A stretch of DNA of 37,844 nucleotides, from the IMG/VR virus record IMGVR_UViG_3300035698_002797, positions 1 through 37,844 of that record, one strand, 5' to 3'. Positions 7,212 through 15,526 of the stretch are shown here, piece by piece; position 1 is the stretch's first letter; each line of letters starts with the position of its first letter. The DNA is from a virus. The notes beneath the pieces are model-generated. The model ran no database searches. It saw nothing but the letters and a program-made list of their open reading frames with translations, and was not told the DNA's origin. Both the position numbers and the translations under genes were made by a program.

Positions 7212-8162
7212 ATGTCTATTATTGCAACAAACAAACAAACAGGCGCAGACATGATACACTATACTCCGGTATCTGCTGTTACTGCTGGCGACATTGTAGT
7301 TGTCGGAAATGTTATCGGATACGCAACACAGGACATCGCCGCAGGAGCACTTGGTGCTATTGTGATTGACGGTGTTGCAAATGTTGTTAAACCTAATGAC
7401 GAAGCATGGACTTTGGGATTAAAAGTTTATTATGATAGTGTGGCTGGTAATTTTACAACCACCGCAACTAGTAATACTTTTGCTGGATTAACTGGTGTTG
7501 CCGCTGAAACAGCTACACTTGGCGATATTATCCTTAAGGGCGCAATGTTAAGCGACAGCACCGCACAAGAAGGCGCAGCGGTAGCTGATTTAACCGATAA
7601 TTCCGGTGGAGTTGATCCAGAAGATGATACTATTGCAGCTATAACGGTTAATGGCGACATTACCGACAGCTCTGGTGGAACTGATCCAGGAGATGACACT
7701 ATTGCAGTTGTTACTGTTAATGGTGCTATCACCGATAGTTCTGGCGGAACTGATCCAGGCGACGATACTATTGCAGTTGTTACAGTCAACAACGCTATCA
7801 CCGATAGTTCTGGCGGAACTGATCCAGGCGACGATACTATTGCGTCTATTACTAATGCGGCAAATGTCGGAAGTGCAGATGTTGCCCCTGTATCAGCGGC
7901 TATCGCTCAATTGGCGGCAAAACAGAATGTTGATACAACCGCAATAGTTTCTGCAAAAGCGGCTATCGCACAGCTAGCGGCTAAACAGAATGTTGATACA
8001 ACCGCTTTGGTTGCTGTAACGGCGGCTATCGCACAATTAGCGGCTAAACAGAATGTTGATAATGCGGCGATTACTGCATTAATGGCGGCTGTAGCTCAGT
8101 TGACAGCAAAGCAAAGTGAGTTACTTGCATCTCTTGAAGGCGCTAACCTGATTGCTACTTAA
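7212..8162 (+). CDS. Capsid decoration-like protein (DUF2190-like) with tandem repeats
   Basis: A 316-residue protein. Residues 1-120 resemble the DUF2190 family of phage capsid decoration or head-fibre proteins: TAGDIVVVGNVIGYA, an Ala/Gly-rich barrel, and LGLKVYYDSVAGNFTTT. Two repeat blocks follow. The first is four 23-residue units (xTDSSGGTDPGDDTIAxVTV, residues about 127-218). The second is four 21-residue Ala/Gln units (AAIAQLAAKQNVD, residues about 229-312) predicted to be a coiled coil. An N-terminal capsid-binding domain plus a stalk and coiled-coil trimer fits a head fibre. It directly follows the capsid gene, with a good AAGGAG site. Attachment and trimerisation are inferred. Confidence 0.75.
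   Translation: MSIIATNKQTGADMIHYTPVSAVTAGDIVVVGNVIGYATQDIAAGALGAIVIDGVANVVKPNDEAWTLGLKVYYDSVAGNFTTTATSNTFAGLTGVAAETATLGDIILKGAMLSDSTAQEGAAVADLTDNSGGVDPEDDTIAAITVNGDITDSSGGTDPGDDTIAVVTVNGAITDSSGGTDPGDDTIAVVTVNNAITDSSGGTDPGDDTIASITNAANVGSADVAPVSAAIAQLAAKQNVDTTAIVSAKAAIAQLAAKQNVDTTALVAVTAAIAQLAAKQNVDNAAITALMAAVAQLTAKQSELLASLEGANLIAT
7590..7865 (+). repeat. Four 69-bp in-frame tandem repeats
   Basis: Units at 7590-7658, 7659-7727, 7728-7796 and 7797-7865 each encode 23 residues with the core TDSSGGTDPGDDTIA. Units 2 to 4 are nearly identical in DNA. Unit 1 has diverged, and unit 4 changes near its end. Confidence 0.9.
7896..8147 (+). repeat. Four 63-bp in-frame tandem repeats
   Basis: Units at 7896, 7959, 8022 and 8085 each encode 21 residues with the core AAIAQLAAKQNVD. 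They have heptad-like spacing of Ala/Ile/Leu. The last unit is the most diverged (AAVAQLTAKQSEL). Confidence 0.9.
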
Positions 8163-8177
8163 TCTAATCTAACTCAA

Positions 8178-8217
8178 GACCGCACGGGGGTTTCCCCCTC
8201 GACCCCCGTGATTGGTC
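8178..8217 (+). terminator. GC-rich hairpin after the decoration gene
   Basis: A perfect CACGGGGG/CCCCCGTG stem (8183-8190 and 8203-8210) with a 12-nt loop is flanked by outer GACC/GGTC pairing. It stands out in this AT-rich genome. There is no clean T run (TTGGTCGCTTT follows), so it is a weak terminator, an RNA-stability element or a processing site between highly expressed head genes and the connectors. Confidence 0.5.
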
Positions 8218-8232
8218 GCTTTAGGAATATAT

Positions 8233-8586
8233 ATGTCAAACATGCTTAATACTGGTGCTCAATCATTAGCCTCAAGCAGAATAGAGCATTTTTCAGAAGA
8301 TGTTTTATATGCTCGTGGGGTAAATAGCGACACTATAAAAGCTACACCGACAAATCCTTTTGACGAGTTTGAAATAAGAGAAGTAACCGGAATAAATAAA
8401 AGAATAATGACTTTTATTGTTAGGATGGAAGATTTACCAAGTTTTATTAGTGATCCAGAGCCAGGCGATTTATTATCATTTGGTGGAAATGAATATAAAG
8501 CAATTCCTTTTGATGGAACAATGGTTTATAAACAATCCGATTCATACGGAATACAAATAAGGATTTATACGGTTTTAAATGAGTAG
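8233..8586 (+). CDS. Head-tail connector, FII-like
   Basis: A 117-residue protein, the same length as lambda gpFII, lying just after the capsid and decoration genes. The pattern FIVRMEDLPSF followed by PGDLLSFGGNEYKAI is the beta-barrel signature common in FII-like attachment and stopper proteins. It probably seals the portal after packaging and provides the tail docking site. ATG 8233 was chosen (AGGA at 8223-8226); a TTG at 8212 lies inside the hairpin tail and is unlikely. It overlaps the next gene by 8 nt. Confidence 0.6.
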   Translation: MSNMLNTGAQSLASSRIEHFSEDVLYARGVNSDTIKATPTNPFDEFEIREVTGINKRIMTFIVRMEDLPSFISDPEPGDLLSFGGNEYKAIPFDGTMVYKQSDSYGIQIRIYTVLNE

Positions 8587-9313
8587 TCCTGTAATGACAA
8601 TTAACCAATATGATAGAGAGCGTTTAAAAAGAACACTCAATGATATTTGGATGAATACAAATAAAATGTTACCTGACTTGGTTAAGCAGACTACTTATTG
8701 GGCTTTGATAAGTGCCACAAAAGCAACTGAGCCTGGAACCAAGAGCAGGGTTTCTAAGCTTCAACAAAAATATAAGATACGACCAGTTGTTACTGTTAAG
8801 CAGGGGCTTTTTTACGGAAATACAAGAATTTATATGAAAGAGGACGGCTCTACTTTTGGCTCAAAAAAAAGCAAAATGATACCTAAGAGCTCAAGAGAAA
8901 AACACGGTTTGAAATTAATCAAAAAGGGTTATAAAAAGTGGGACAAGAAGCGCAAAGGGTTTGTTGTTGCGCCATACTTTAAAGAAAAGAGAGATAAGTC
9001 GGACAAACAACTTCAAATACCACATGCAGGGGCGGCAAAATACGGATGGCTCGGCGGTGTTAAAAAGATTGGATATGATAAGGGTGGTTGGGACGTTGAC
9101 CGTCTTGATTCTGAAATTAAAAGAAAATCAAATGTAGTTACAAAAAGAAACGCTATCGACGAGGTTTCAATATCTGTAGATAATATAATTGACTACATCA
9201 CAAAAACATCTCCGTCATCTGCAAAAGTTGGGCTGTTTAGAGCAACCAATAAAATGCGTGGGATTTATAAAAAAGCACTAAATAAAGCAATTTCAAAAGG
9301 TAATGTAGCATGA
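8579..9313 (+). CDS. Probable tail completion / neck protein (gpZ-like position)
   Basis: A 244-residue basic protein. The N-terminal part (residues 10-50, LNDIWMNTNKMLPDLVKQTT) is helical, as in phage Z-like and HK97 gp10-like proteins. The middle is very Lys-rich (KKGYKKWDKKRKG). No catalytic motif is seen. Its position between an FII-like and a U-like gene matches lambda Z, which completes the tail end that meets the head. Both ends overlap neighbours by a few bases, so it is in a coupled group. The family assignment is mainly by position. Confidence 0.5.
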   Translation: MSSPVMTINQYDRERLKRTLNDIWMNTNKMLPDLVKQTTYWALISATKATEPGTKSRVSKLQQKYKIRPVVTVKQGLFYGNTRIYMKEDGSTFGSKKSKMIPKSSREKHGLKLIKKGYKKWDKKRKGFVVAPYFKEKRDKSDKQLQIPHAGAAKYGWLGGVKKIGYDKGGWDVDRLDSEIKRKSNVVTKRNAIDEVSISVDNIIDYITKTSPSSAKVGLFRATNKMRGIYKKALNKAISKGNVA

Positions 9314-9756
9314 ACTTTGAAAGAGAGATAGAGAAAAAACTTATAGCAAAACTAAACACATATCAATATGTGATTGACAACTCAGTAAGTGTTGTACGGT
9401 TTGGTAAAATATCGGGGATAGAAGATGTTTTAAGACCAGTTATAACAACAGAAGTTCGACCCCGTTCAAATATTAATGGTGGACTATGGAACGCAATCTT
9501 TGTTTTAGACGTATTAATACCACTAGGGGGCGATTCGGACGGGGTTAAAGCAGATGAGCTATATAATATAATATCTGACTGTGCGGCTAGCGTTAAAGCA
9601 ACCCCTAACCAGTTAAGTAGTACGGTAGAACCTCAAGAGTATGCAGTAGACGGGCTAGTAGATACAGAAGATTCAGCTAGACCGGAATTCGGACAAGTTA
9701 GGCTTGCGTCAATTAGCGCAGAGCTTTTTATATCGTGGACATATCAACAACCATAA
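9310..9756 (+). CDS. Tail terminator-like protein (gpU position)
   Basis: A 148-residue alpha/beta protein. The N-terminus (FEREIEKKLIAKLNTYQYVI) and the central strands (LWNAIFVLDVLIPLGGD) resemble tail terminator proteins that cap the tail tube at its full length. It begins in the ATGA overlap with the previous gene and precedes the tail tube and chaperone region, as in siphoviruses. The assignment rests on order plus fold-like pattern, with moderate certainty. Confidence 0.5.
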   Translation: MNFEREIEKKLIAKLNTYQYVIDNSVSVVRFGKISGIEDVLRPVITTEVRPRSNINGGLWNAIFVLDVLIPLGGDSDGVKADELYNIISDCAASVKATPNQLSSTVEPQEYAVDGLVDTEDSARPEFGQVRLASISAELFISWTYQQP

Positions 9757-9771
9757 ACAAAGGAGCATATT

Positions 9772-10080
9772 ATGGCAACAGCAGGAACATTTGGTGTAAG
9801 CGATCCTGAAACAACAAGCAGGAATTTCATTAGCAGAAGCACCACAAACACGGCGGAAGCGGCAATACTGGCAAACAGTGATGGCGTAAAAATCGAAGGA
9901 ACAACTCATAGCGCAGAAACAAGAGCATCAGAGGAATTTTTCGTTGGAATAACTATTCCCACTGGAACTGCCATTGACGCTCAAAATGGAGTAGATTTAA
10001 TCGTTTCTGATGCAATTAGCGAAAGTTCTACTGACTATGCTAAACAAACAATCGAAACATTAACAGTACCAGGAGCGTAA
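9772..10080 (+). CDS. Small tail protein, possible tube component
   Basis: A 102-residue protein rich in Thr, Ser and Ala (SRSTTNTAEAAILANSDGV, SEEFFVGITIPTGT), with no cysteines or membrane segment and a strong AAGGAG site 9 nt upstream of its ATG. It occupies the slot where the major tail tube protein normally lies, but at 102 residues it is much shorter than typical tube proteins. It may be a reduced tube protein or another structural part. Confidence 0.4.
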   Translation: MATAGTFGVSDPETTSRNFISRSTTNTAEAAILANSDGVKIEGTTHSAETRASEEFFVGITIPTGTAIDAQNGVDLIVSDAISESSTDYAKQTIETLTVPGA

Positions 10081-10090
10081 GCATAAAAAT

Positions 10091-11032
10091 ATGGCAAAAA
10101 CAAGCAATATTCCATCTGGATTAATACCAGAAAAGGATATAGACCGCATTACTGAAATGCGTTCAGCTATGGGATTGCCATTTATGTTTGGAGATATTGA
10201 GATAAAGCCTTTGACATTGGGGGCTTTATCTCTTTTGGAATTTGGTGGAGTTAAGGCTTTTCAAACGCTAGACGGTAACGACCTGCATGGAATAGCCACA
10301 ATGATTTGGATTATCAATAACGGCAAACACGCATCTAAGCTTGTTTTAGATTGGCGAGAATATCAAGACAATGACCCTGATTCAAAACTTTATGCAGCAG
10401 GAGATATATCAACGGTTCATGATTTGGATAGGGCTGTTTTAGAGTTTGCTGAAAATTCAAACATTTATAACCCGTTAGTATACACCAGCGAAAACATACT
10501 AGGATTATTTACTTATATTTATTCAAGCTTTTACGGTCGTGAAATGTTGCCACATGGGAAAATGAAAAAACCTACAGAGTGGGTATATGACGCACCTTTT
10601 CTATCAGATGGGGTTTGTGTTGCTTGCTCTACATTAAATATTGATTACGAAAAAGCTATGTGGGAAGCACCTTTAAGTTTAATATCTCACGCCGCAACTT
10701 CTGACGCACGAACAAATGGCGTAGAGCACATATCAAGACCGCCAGACGTGTCTTTCCTTAAAGAATATCTCAATATAACGGTAGATAAAGAGCTTAAGGG
10801 TAAATTAAATCTATGGCAACTTAGAGAACCTTTGTCCTATGACCTTAGCGAAGTTCAAATAGAAAAAGGTGGAGATGAGTTAATTTACAAATACAACAGG
10901 TTGCGTACAGCGTTTGGCAAAAAGAGCAAAGAAGCACGAAAAAAAAACTATGATAAATATAGTAAAATGCTAGGCGACGAAGCGGACAAGATTTTAAAAA
11001 CAATAAATGATCAAGGGTATATAAATGGCTAA
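10091..11032 (+). CDS. Putative tail assembly chaperone-like protein
   Basis: A 313-residue protein directly before the tape measure gene, with an 8-bp overlap. The segment IEIKPLTLGALSLLEFGGVKAF (about residues 37-58) has the Leu-rich pattern that opens many tail assembly chaperones. The middle contains Trp/Tyr-rich sequence (MIWIINNG, LGLFTYIYSSFYGREM), and the C-terminus is Lys-rich. No frameshift site of the G/GT type is obvious, and it is longer than usual for one chaperone, so it may be a fused or different protein. Confidence 0.5.
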   Translation: MAKTSNIPSGLIPEKDIDRITEMRSAMGLPFMFGDIEIKPLTLGALSLLEFGGVKAFQTLDGNDLHGIATMIWIINNGKHASKLVLDWREYQDNDPDSKLYAAGDISTVHDLDRAVLEFAENSNIYNPLVYTSENILGLFTYIYSSFYGREMLPHGKMKKPTEWVYDAPFLSDGVCVACSTLNIDYEKAMWEAPLSLISHAATSDARTNGVEHISRPPDVSFLKEYLNITVDKELKGKLNLWQLREPLSYDLSEVQIEKGGDELIYKYNRLRTAFGKKSKEARKKNYDKYSKMLGDEADKILKTINDQGYING

Positions 11033-12836
11033 ACTAAGAATAGATATAGTAGCTATTACTAAAGGTGTAAAAGCTGGATTTAAGCGTGTTGGTGAAATGG
11101 CAAAAAGCGCCAGTGCGAAAATGCGTAAGATTCCCCTGCTTGGGAAAATTGCCGCAGGCGCTGGACTTACATTAGGTATTGCAGCAATAACATCTGGTTT
11201 GATTAGGGCTGGTTCAGCAGCTAGGCGTTTTCAACGGCAAATGGCAGAAATAAATACCATTGCAAGGCTTTCTTCTCGTGGCTTGGCAATAATGAAAGAT
11301 CAGGTGCAAGATCTATCTATAGAGCTAGGAGTAGCCACTGATACGCTCACGGGTGGCTTGTACGAGGCTTTATCTGCTGGTATACCGCAAGATAATGCTA
11401 TTGATTTCTTAAGAACTGCGACAAAGGCGTCTATAGCAGGGGTAACAAGCGTAACAGTTGCCGTTGATGGGCTTACTTCTGTTCTTAACGCTTATAAAAT
11501 GGACGCAAGCGAAGCAGAGAGGGTTTCTGATACATTCTTTGAAACAATCCGGCTTGGTAAAACCAAGTTTGACCAGCTTTCAGATTCAATAGGACTTGTT
11601 CTTCCAATGGCAAATGCGGCAGGGGTTTCGTTTGAGGAGCTTGGGGCTGCATTTGCCACAATGACAAAACAGGGTTTATCTACAGATAAAACGGCGACTG
11701 CTTTGCGTGGAATAATGCAGGGGTTGATTAATCCAGGGGAAGAATTAATCCAAGTTATAAAAAAGATAGAAAAAGAACAAAAAATTGCATCGTTTGGATC
11801 TTTAAACTTTCAGAAACAAATGAGATTAATAGGCGAAGCGGTTGGTTCAAATAAACAAGCTCTATCAAAGCTGTTTCCAAACATAAGAGCGTTTACAGGG
11901 TTTCTGCAATTAATAGGAAATAACGCAAACGAGGCGGCTAGAGATTTAAAAACAGTAGAGGGTGGCGTTAATTCAATGGAGAGGGCTTTTGGTGAATTTG
12001 TAAACACCGAGGACATGAAGCTAAGGCAAGCAGAACAGAAATTAGCTGCTTTTGGGAAAAAGGTAGGTAGAATATTTACTATAATTCTAGCAAGTGCCGT
12101 AAGCAGTAAAGCTCAAAGTGAAATAGACGCAATGTTAAGCCGTGCAAAACGGGTCGCTTTTGAATTAGAAAAAATAAAACAGTTGGAAGCAAAAAGAACG
12201 TTGACTCCAGAAGAACAGCTTAAAAAGAGAATTGTTCAAGTTGAAAGCCTAATTACCGACCCGTCATTAAGAGAACAAAGTATTTTTGCGAAAACAACAA
12301 AAAAGGAAAGGGAAGAAGTTCTCGCTAGTTTAAAAAATCAACTAAAGTTAATGCAGGAGATAAACAAGACTCAAGTTGATAAAAAACCAGATGCTCCGCT
12401 TGTAAGTGCGGCTCAAAAATCAATAGCAAACCAAATAAAAGCTATGGAACAACAAATAGCCTTGCAAAAACTGATTAATTCAGGAAAAGAAAAAGAGGCG
12501 TTTATTCAACAGGCTATAAATAGAGGGTTAAATAGCGCAGGGGAATTAAGCAAAAATGAACTTGACAAGATAAAAAAACTAGCTGGCGAACAGTTTGATT
12601 TGCAAAAAGGTGCTGGTAAAATTGCAAAAATGGCTGATTCTAAAGACTTTACTCAACTCCAACGAATAGGAGCAAACCTTGCTGGTGTTGCTGGGGCTGG
12701 GGCTGCTCCACATTCTGGAAGTGGCAAAGAGAGAAATTCAATACTTAGGCAAATGAACACTAACATTTCAGAGTTGAACTCAAAAACAAAAGAAGCCGTA
12801 CCATCTCAATTAAATAACGCAAGCCTAGCGAGGTAA
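11025..12836 (+). CDS. Tail tape measure protein (TP901 type)
   Basis: The 603-residue scaffold that sets tail length and is ejected with DNA. Residues about 60-270 carry the TP901-like core: FQRQMAEINTIAR, LSIELGVATDTLTGGLYEALSAG, GVTSVTVAVDGLTSVLNAY, and FEELGAAFATMTKQGLST. A glycine/alanine-rich hydrophobic N-terminal stretch (IPLLGKIAAGAGLTLGIAAITSG) may insert in the membrane. The rest is Lys/Gln-rich coiled coil. By the usual relation of about 0.15 nm per residue, it implies a tail of about 90 nm. The type of tail (contractile or not) cannot be told. Confidence 0.88.
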   Translation: MAKLRIDIVAITKGVKAGFKRVGEMAKSASAKMRKIPLLGKIAAGAGLTLGIAAITSGLIRAGSAARRFQRQMAEINTIARLSSRGLAIMKDQVQDLSIELGVATDTLTGGLYEALSAGIPQDNAIDFLRTATKASIAGVTSVTVAVDGLTSVLNAYKMDASEAERVSDTFFETIRLGKTKFDQLSDSIGLVLPMANAAGVSFEELGAAFATMTKQGLSTDKTATALRGIMQGLINPGEELIQVIKKIEKEQKIASFGSLNFQKQMRLIGEAVGSNKQALSKLFPNIRAFTGFLQLIGNNANEAARDLKTVEGGVNSMERAFGEFVNTEDMKLRQAEQKLAAFGKKVGRIFTIILASAVSSKAQSEIDAMLSRAKRVAFELEKIKQLEAKRTLTPEEQLKKRIVQVESLITDPSLREQSIFAKTTKKEREEVLASLKNQLKLMQEINKTQVDKKPDAPLVSAAQKSIANQIKAMEQQIALQKLINSGKEKEAFIQQAINRGLNSAGELSKNELDKIKKLAGEQFDLQKGAGKIAKMADSKDFTQLQRIGANLAGVAGAGAAPHSGSGKERNSILRQMNTNISELNSKTKEAVPSQLNNASLAR

Positions 12837-12838
12837 TA

Positions 12839-13666
12839 ATGCTTACAGACGTATCATCATATTTAACAGAACAGCCGGAGAGCTTTAATCAAGCACCGTC
12901 GAGCGACTTTGATAATGTTACCACCGAAAGGGTGTACAAACTAAAAAAGTTATACAGGGCTGCGGTAAAAACGGCTATAGAGCCAGGAGATAGAGGGCTT
13001 GACGATGACGGCTATTTAATAGATTATAATTTTCGTTCAGCAATAGCTTATGATACATTGACCGTGAGGTTTTCAACTCGGATTCCAAACGGGCTGTTTC
13101 CCGCAATAAGAATTAATGCGGGGACTACTTCACAATATTATTTAGAATCAACAGGTGGGGTTTTGCCGTTATGGCAGGTAAAAGAAATAAGGACTGGAAG
13201 TAAAGACTATTTAACAAAATGGAACTATGCGTTGGCAACTAGAATTGCATCAGCTACAACCCCTTCATGGTGGGACACTGCAACAGATACAATAGTTCCA
13301 GTATCTGATTCGATTAACTATAGATGGATTTCTGATTCGTCAAGTCTGGCTTCTGGGTGGGTAATACTAGAAGATAAAACAAAGGCAGGCGTTGACGGTA
13401 AACAAGTTTACGACGTGGCTATCCGTAGAGAGCGTTATGTAAGAACAACGAAAGATATTAGCAAGGCTGTTTTGAATAATTCATATATAACAAATAGCAC
13501 TTATCTTTTATCCAAGGAGTTTGAATTATACGGACATACCTCTGGCGAATGGCTTGCTGCTCCGTCAAGCGCAAATCCAGAAAGCGATTTAATTCGTATT
13601 ACAACAATGTTTTATCATGCTGCCGAGTGGGACAAAGAACTTTATGGCGACTTAAGGACATCTTAA
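12839..13666 (+). CDS. Uncharacterised tail-tip protein
   Basis: A 275-residue protein right after the tape measure gene (GAGG site 6 nt before ATG). It is rich in aromatic and beta-prone sequence (YRWISDSSSLASGWVILEDK, TPSWWDTATDT) with no recognised catalytic motif. In most siphoviruses this slot holds distal tail or hub-related genes, but no clear similarity to gpM, gpL or Dit was seen. It overlaps nothing and is followed 1 nt later by the next gene. Confidence 0.45.
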   Translation: MLTDVSSYLTEQPESFNQAPSSDFDNVTTERVYKLKKLYRAAVKTAIEPGDRGLDDDGYLIDYNFRSAIAYDTLTVRFSTRIPNGLFPAIRINAGTTSQYYLESTGGVLPLWQVKEIRTGSKDYLTKWNYALATRIASATTPSWWDTATDTIVPVSDSINYRWISDSSSLASGWVILEDKTKAGVDGKQVYDVAIRRERYVRTTKDISKAVLNNSYITNSTYLLSKEFELYGHTSGEWLAAPSSANPESDLIRITTMFYHAAEWDKELYGDLRTS

Positions 13667-13667
13667 T

Positions 13668-14207
13668 ATGCGAAAACCAAAACAACCAGTAACCGGATTA
13701 CCCTTAGAGCAGGGTTACGACTTGTTGATTTTTGACTGGATTAACAATTTAGAACAACAGCAAGTTAAGTCTATCCGTGAGCTTCAAGAAGAAGTATTAA
13801 GAGCGCTTTCTAGTTCTGGTGGATCAGATGAAGATAAAGACTATTTTAGAATACAAGATACTAGTTCAGACCACTCGTCTGGTCAATGGATTTCTGTAGA
13901 CGACGGATTCGACCCTGATTCAGCTTATTGCGGAGTAGCTCCTGTTAATAAATTCTTAGTTAATGTAGATGCCGTAGAACTTGAGCTAACATCTACAAGC
14001 GGGACTACGTTTATATATATAGAATCTGAACTAGTCGGCGACCCCGCAACTAGCGCAACGGCAACGATAGAGCAATCAACTTCTTATCCAACATGGGAAG
14101 CTGGTAAGGGTAAGCAGGTAATAGCTCGTATTAGCTTTACAAGTAATATAATAAGCGGAATATATCCTGTTAAAATGATATTCCCTGTAGTCATAGGAGC
14201 TTGCTAA
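13668..14207 (+). CDS. Uncharacterised structural protein
   Basis: A 179-residue protein. The first 50 residues are helical (IFDWINNLEQQQVKSIRELQ), followed by a Ser/Gly/Asp linker and a beta-rich Thr/Ser domain (residues about 60-179) that looks like a jelly-roll or Ig-like module. Helical bundle plus beta domain is common in tail and fibre proteins. It ends one base before the propeller gene, so the two are probably co-translated. Role unknown. Confidence 0.5.
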   Translation: MRKPKQPVTGLPLEQGYDLLIFDWINNLEQQQVKSIRELQEEVLRALSSSGGSDEDKDYFRIQDTSSDHSSGQWISVDDGFDPDSAYCGVAPVNKFLVNVDAVELELTSTSGTTFIYIESELVGDPATSATATIEQSTSYPTWEAGKGKQVIARISFTSNIISGIYPVKMIFPVVIGAC

Positions 14208-15164
14208 ATGAGTTTGTGGTTTACAGAATCTGGCGAACTAGCCCTTTGCGAAAACGGCAGGGTCGCTTTGTCTGACGAGTGTCCTTGTGGCGGGCTGTGG
14301 GTTGCTGTTGGGCTTGCTGTTGGGCTTGGCTCTGGATCTAATATAGAAACCTCGCCAGATGGAATAACATGGACTTCAAGAAGCGGAATTTTTGAAAACG
14401 GACAAGAGATTGCATATAACGGTTCTTTGTGGGTTGCGGTTGGATTGGGTGCAAATACAATAGCCACCTCGCCAGACGGTGTTAACTGGACGGCTAGAAC
14501 ATCGCCGTTTGATGGTGCTTTTGGCATAGCATATAACGGCTCTTTATGGGTGGCAACTGGAAACATTACAAATAAAATAGCTACTTCACCAGACGGAATT
14601 AATTGGACAGCTAGAACATCGCCGTTTACGTCTTTTGGTTTTGGTATAGCATGGAACGGCTCTTTATGGGTGGCAACTGGAAGCGGAACAGAAACAATAG
14701 CCACCTCGCCAGATGGAATCAACTGGACGGCTAGAACATCGCCGTTTGATGATTTTGGGCAGGGCATAGCATGGAACGGCTCTTTATGGGTGGTAATGGG
14801 AGGCAATAATACATCTATAGCTACATCACCAGACGGCGTTAACTGGACGGATAGAAGTAATATATTTGATTTAGGTAGAGGAATAGCTTGGAACGGCTCT
14901 TTGTGGGTAGCGGTCGGGAGTGGCACCAATTCAATAGCCACCTCTACTAATGGAACAACGTGGACAGCGAGAACATCGCCGTTTGTCGATGGCGTAGCTA
15001 TTGCATGGGACGGCTCTCAGTGGGTTGCTGGCGGAACTGGATTGACGAGATTAGCCACCTCGCCAGATGGAATAACATGGACTTCAAGAACATCTAATTT
15101 TAATACAGTATGTAATGGAATAGCATCAAGCCCGGCCCCTAACCTATACCCACCAATAGGATAA
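14208..15164 (+). CDS. Seven-bladed beta-propeller tail protein
   Basis: A 318-residue protein. Residues 1-26 (LWFTESGELALCENGRVALSDECPCG) are a conserved-looking N-terminal tag with a Cys pair. Seven units of about 39-42 residues follow. Each has the layout WNGSLWVAVG, then IATSPDGINWTARTSPF, with an Asp-box-like SPDG and the Trp that closes BNR/YCF48-like blades. Seven blades make a complete propeller, a typical receptor- or glycan-binding fold. Neighbours are tail-tip and fibre genes, so host recognition is a fair inference. No sialidase catalytic residues were recognised. Confidence 0.75.
   Translation: MSLWFTESGELALCENGRVALSDECPCGGLWVAVGLAVGLGSGSNIETSPDGITWTSRSGIFENGQEIAYNGSLWVAVGLGANTIATSPDGVNWTARTSPFDGAFGIAYNGSLWVATGNITNKIATSPDGINWTARTSPFTSFGFGIAWNGSLWVATGSGTETIATSPDGINWTARTSPFDDFGQGIAWNGSLWVVMGGNNTSIATSPDGVNWTDRSNIFDLGRGIAWNGSLWVAVGSGTNSIATSTNGTTWTARTSPFVDGVAIAWDGSQWVAGGTGLTRLATSPDGITWTSRTSNFNTVCNGIASSPAPNLYPPIG
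14290..15105 (+). repeat. Seven imperfect ~120-bp repeats encoding propeller blades
   Basis: The DNA words GGCTCTTTATGGGTGGCA, CACCAGACGG and AGAACATCGCCGTTT recur almost unchanged, especially in blades 2 to 4. Blades differ mainly in the few residues after ATG/AVG and before GIAWN, which correspond to loops. The DNA similarity allows blade gain or loss by recombination. Confidence 0.85.
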
Positions 15165-15165
15165 C

Positions 15166-15465
15166 ATGGAAAAGCAAGATATAATTAAACAAATAGAAAA
15201 AACAATAAAGCAATTAGCAAGCGACCCGAAAGAAGCTGATACAATAAAGGCTTTACAAAAACAAATAGATAATTTAAAGCCGTGCAAATACGGAACGTAC
15301 ACAAACGACTTATTTCATACAAACGGCTGTAAAACATGCGGAAGCCCGAAAGTTGTATTATGCAGTAACAAAAAAACGATAGCTGATAGATTTAGCTCTA
15401 AATATTGCAATTCGATAAACTGTAAACATTTTGAGATAACAAACGGTTTACAGCGTAAACTTTAA
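15166..15465 (+). CDS. Small protein with coiled coil and Cys cluster
   Basis: A 99-residue protein. Residues 1-40 are an amphipathic helix (IIKQIEKTIKQLASDPKE), and the rest contains seven Cys and two His in CKYG, HTNGCKTCGSPKVVLC and YCNSINCKHF. A metal-binding knob on a helical stem is suggested. It follows the propeller gene by one base. No family was recognised. Confidence 0.55.
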   Translation: MEKQDIIKQIEKTIKQLASDPKEADTIKALQKQIDNLKPCKYGTYTNDLFHTNGCKTCGSPKVVLCSNKKTIADRFSSKYCNSINCKHFEITNGLQRKL

Positions 15466-15478
15466 TTTATAAAAAAAC

Positions 15479-15506
15479 TTTACAAATGATATTTTAAATA
15501 TATAAT
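15479..15506 (+). promoter_or_regulatory. Internal sigma70-type promoter in the tail gene cluster
   Basis: TTTACA (15479-15484), a 16-nt spacer and a perfect TATAAT (15501-15506) lie in the only sizeable gap of the tail cluster, 20 bases before the large fibre/baseplate gene. The gap between genes has a low-GC context, which raises the chance of false positives. Confidence 0.55.
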
Positions 15507-15526
15507 AAATAAACGGAGACTTAACT

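Noticed and set aside
7590-8147. CRISPR-like array
   Set aside because: The repeats are contiguous with no spacers and keep a single coding frame.
9772-10080. Firm call of major tail tube protein
   Set aside because: Position fits, but the protein is only 102 residues long and shows no tube signature, so it was left as a tentative role.
14204-14941. A 245-codon open frame on the minus strand across the propeller gene
   Set aside because: It is the mirror of a repeat-rich plus-strand gene with clear blades. Its translation is a repeated Pro/Thr/His pattern that simply follows the DNA repeat, and no ribosome site fits.
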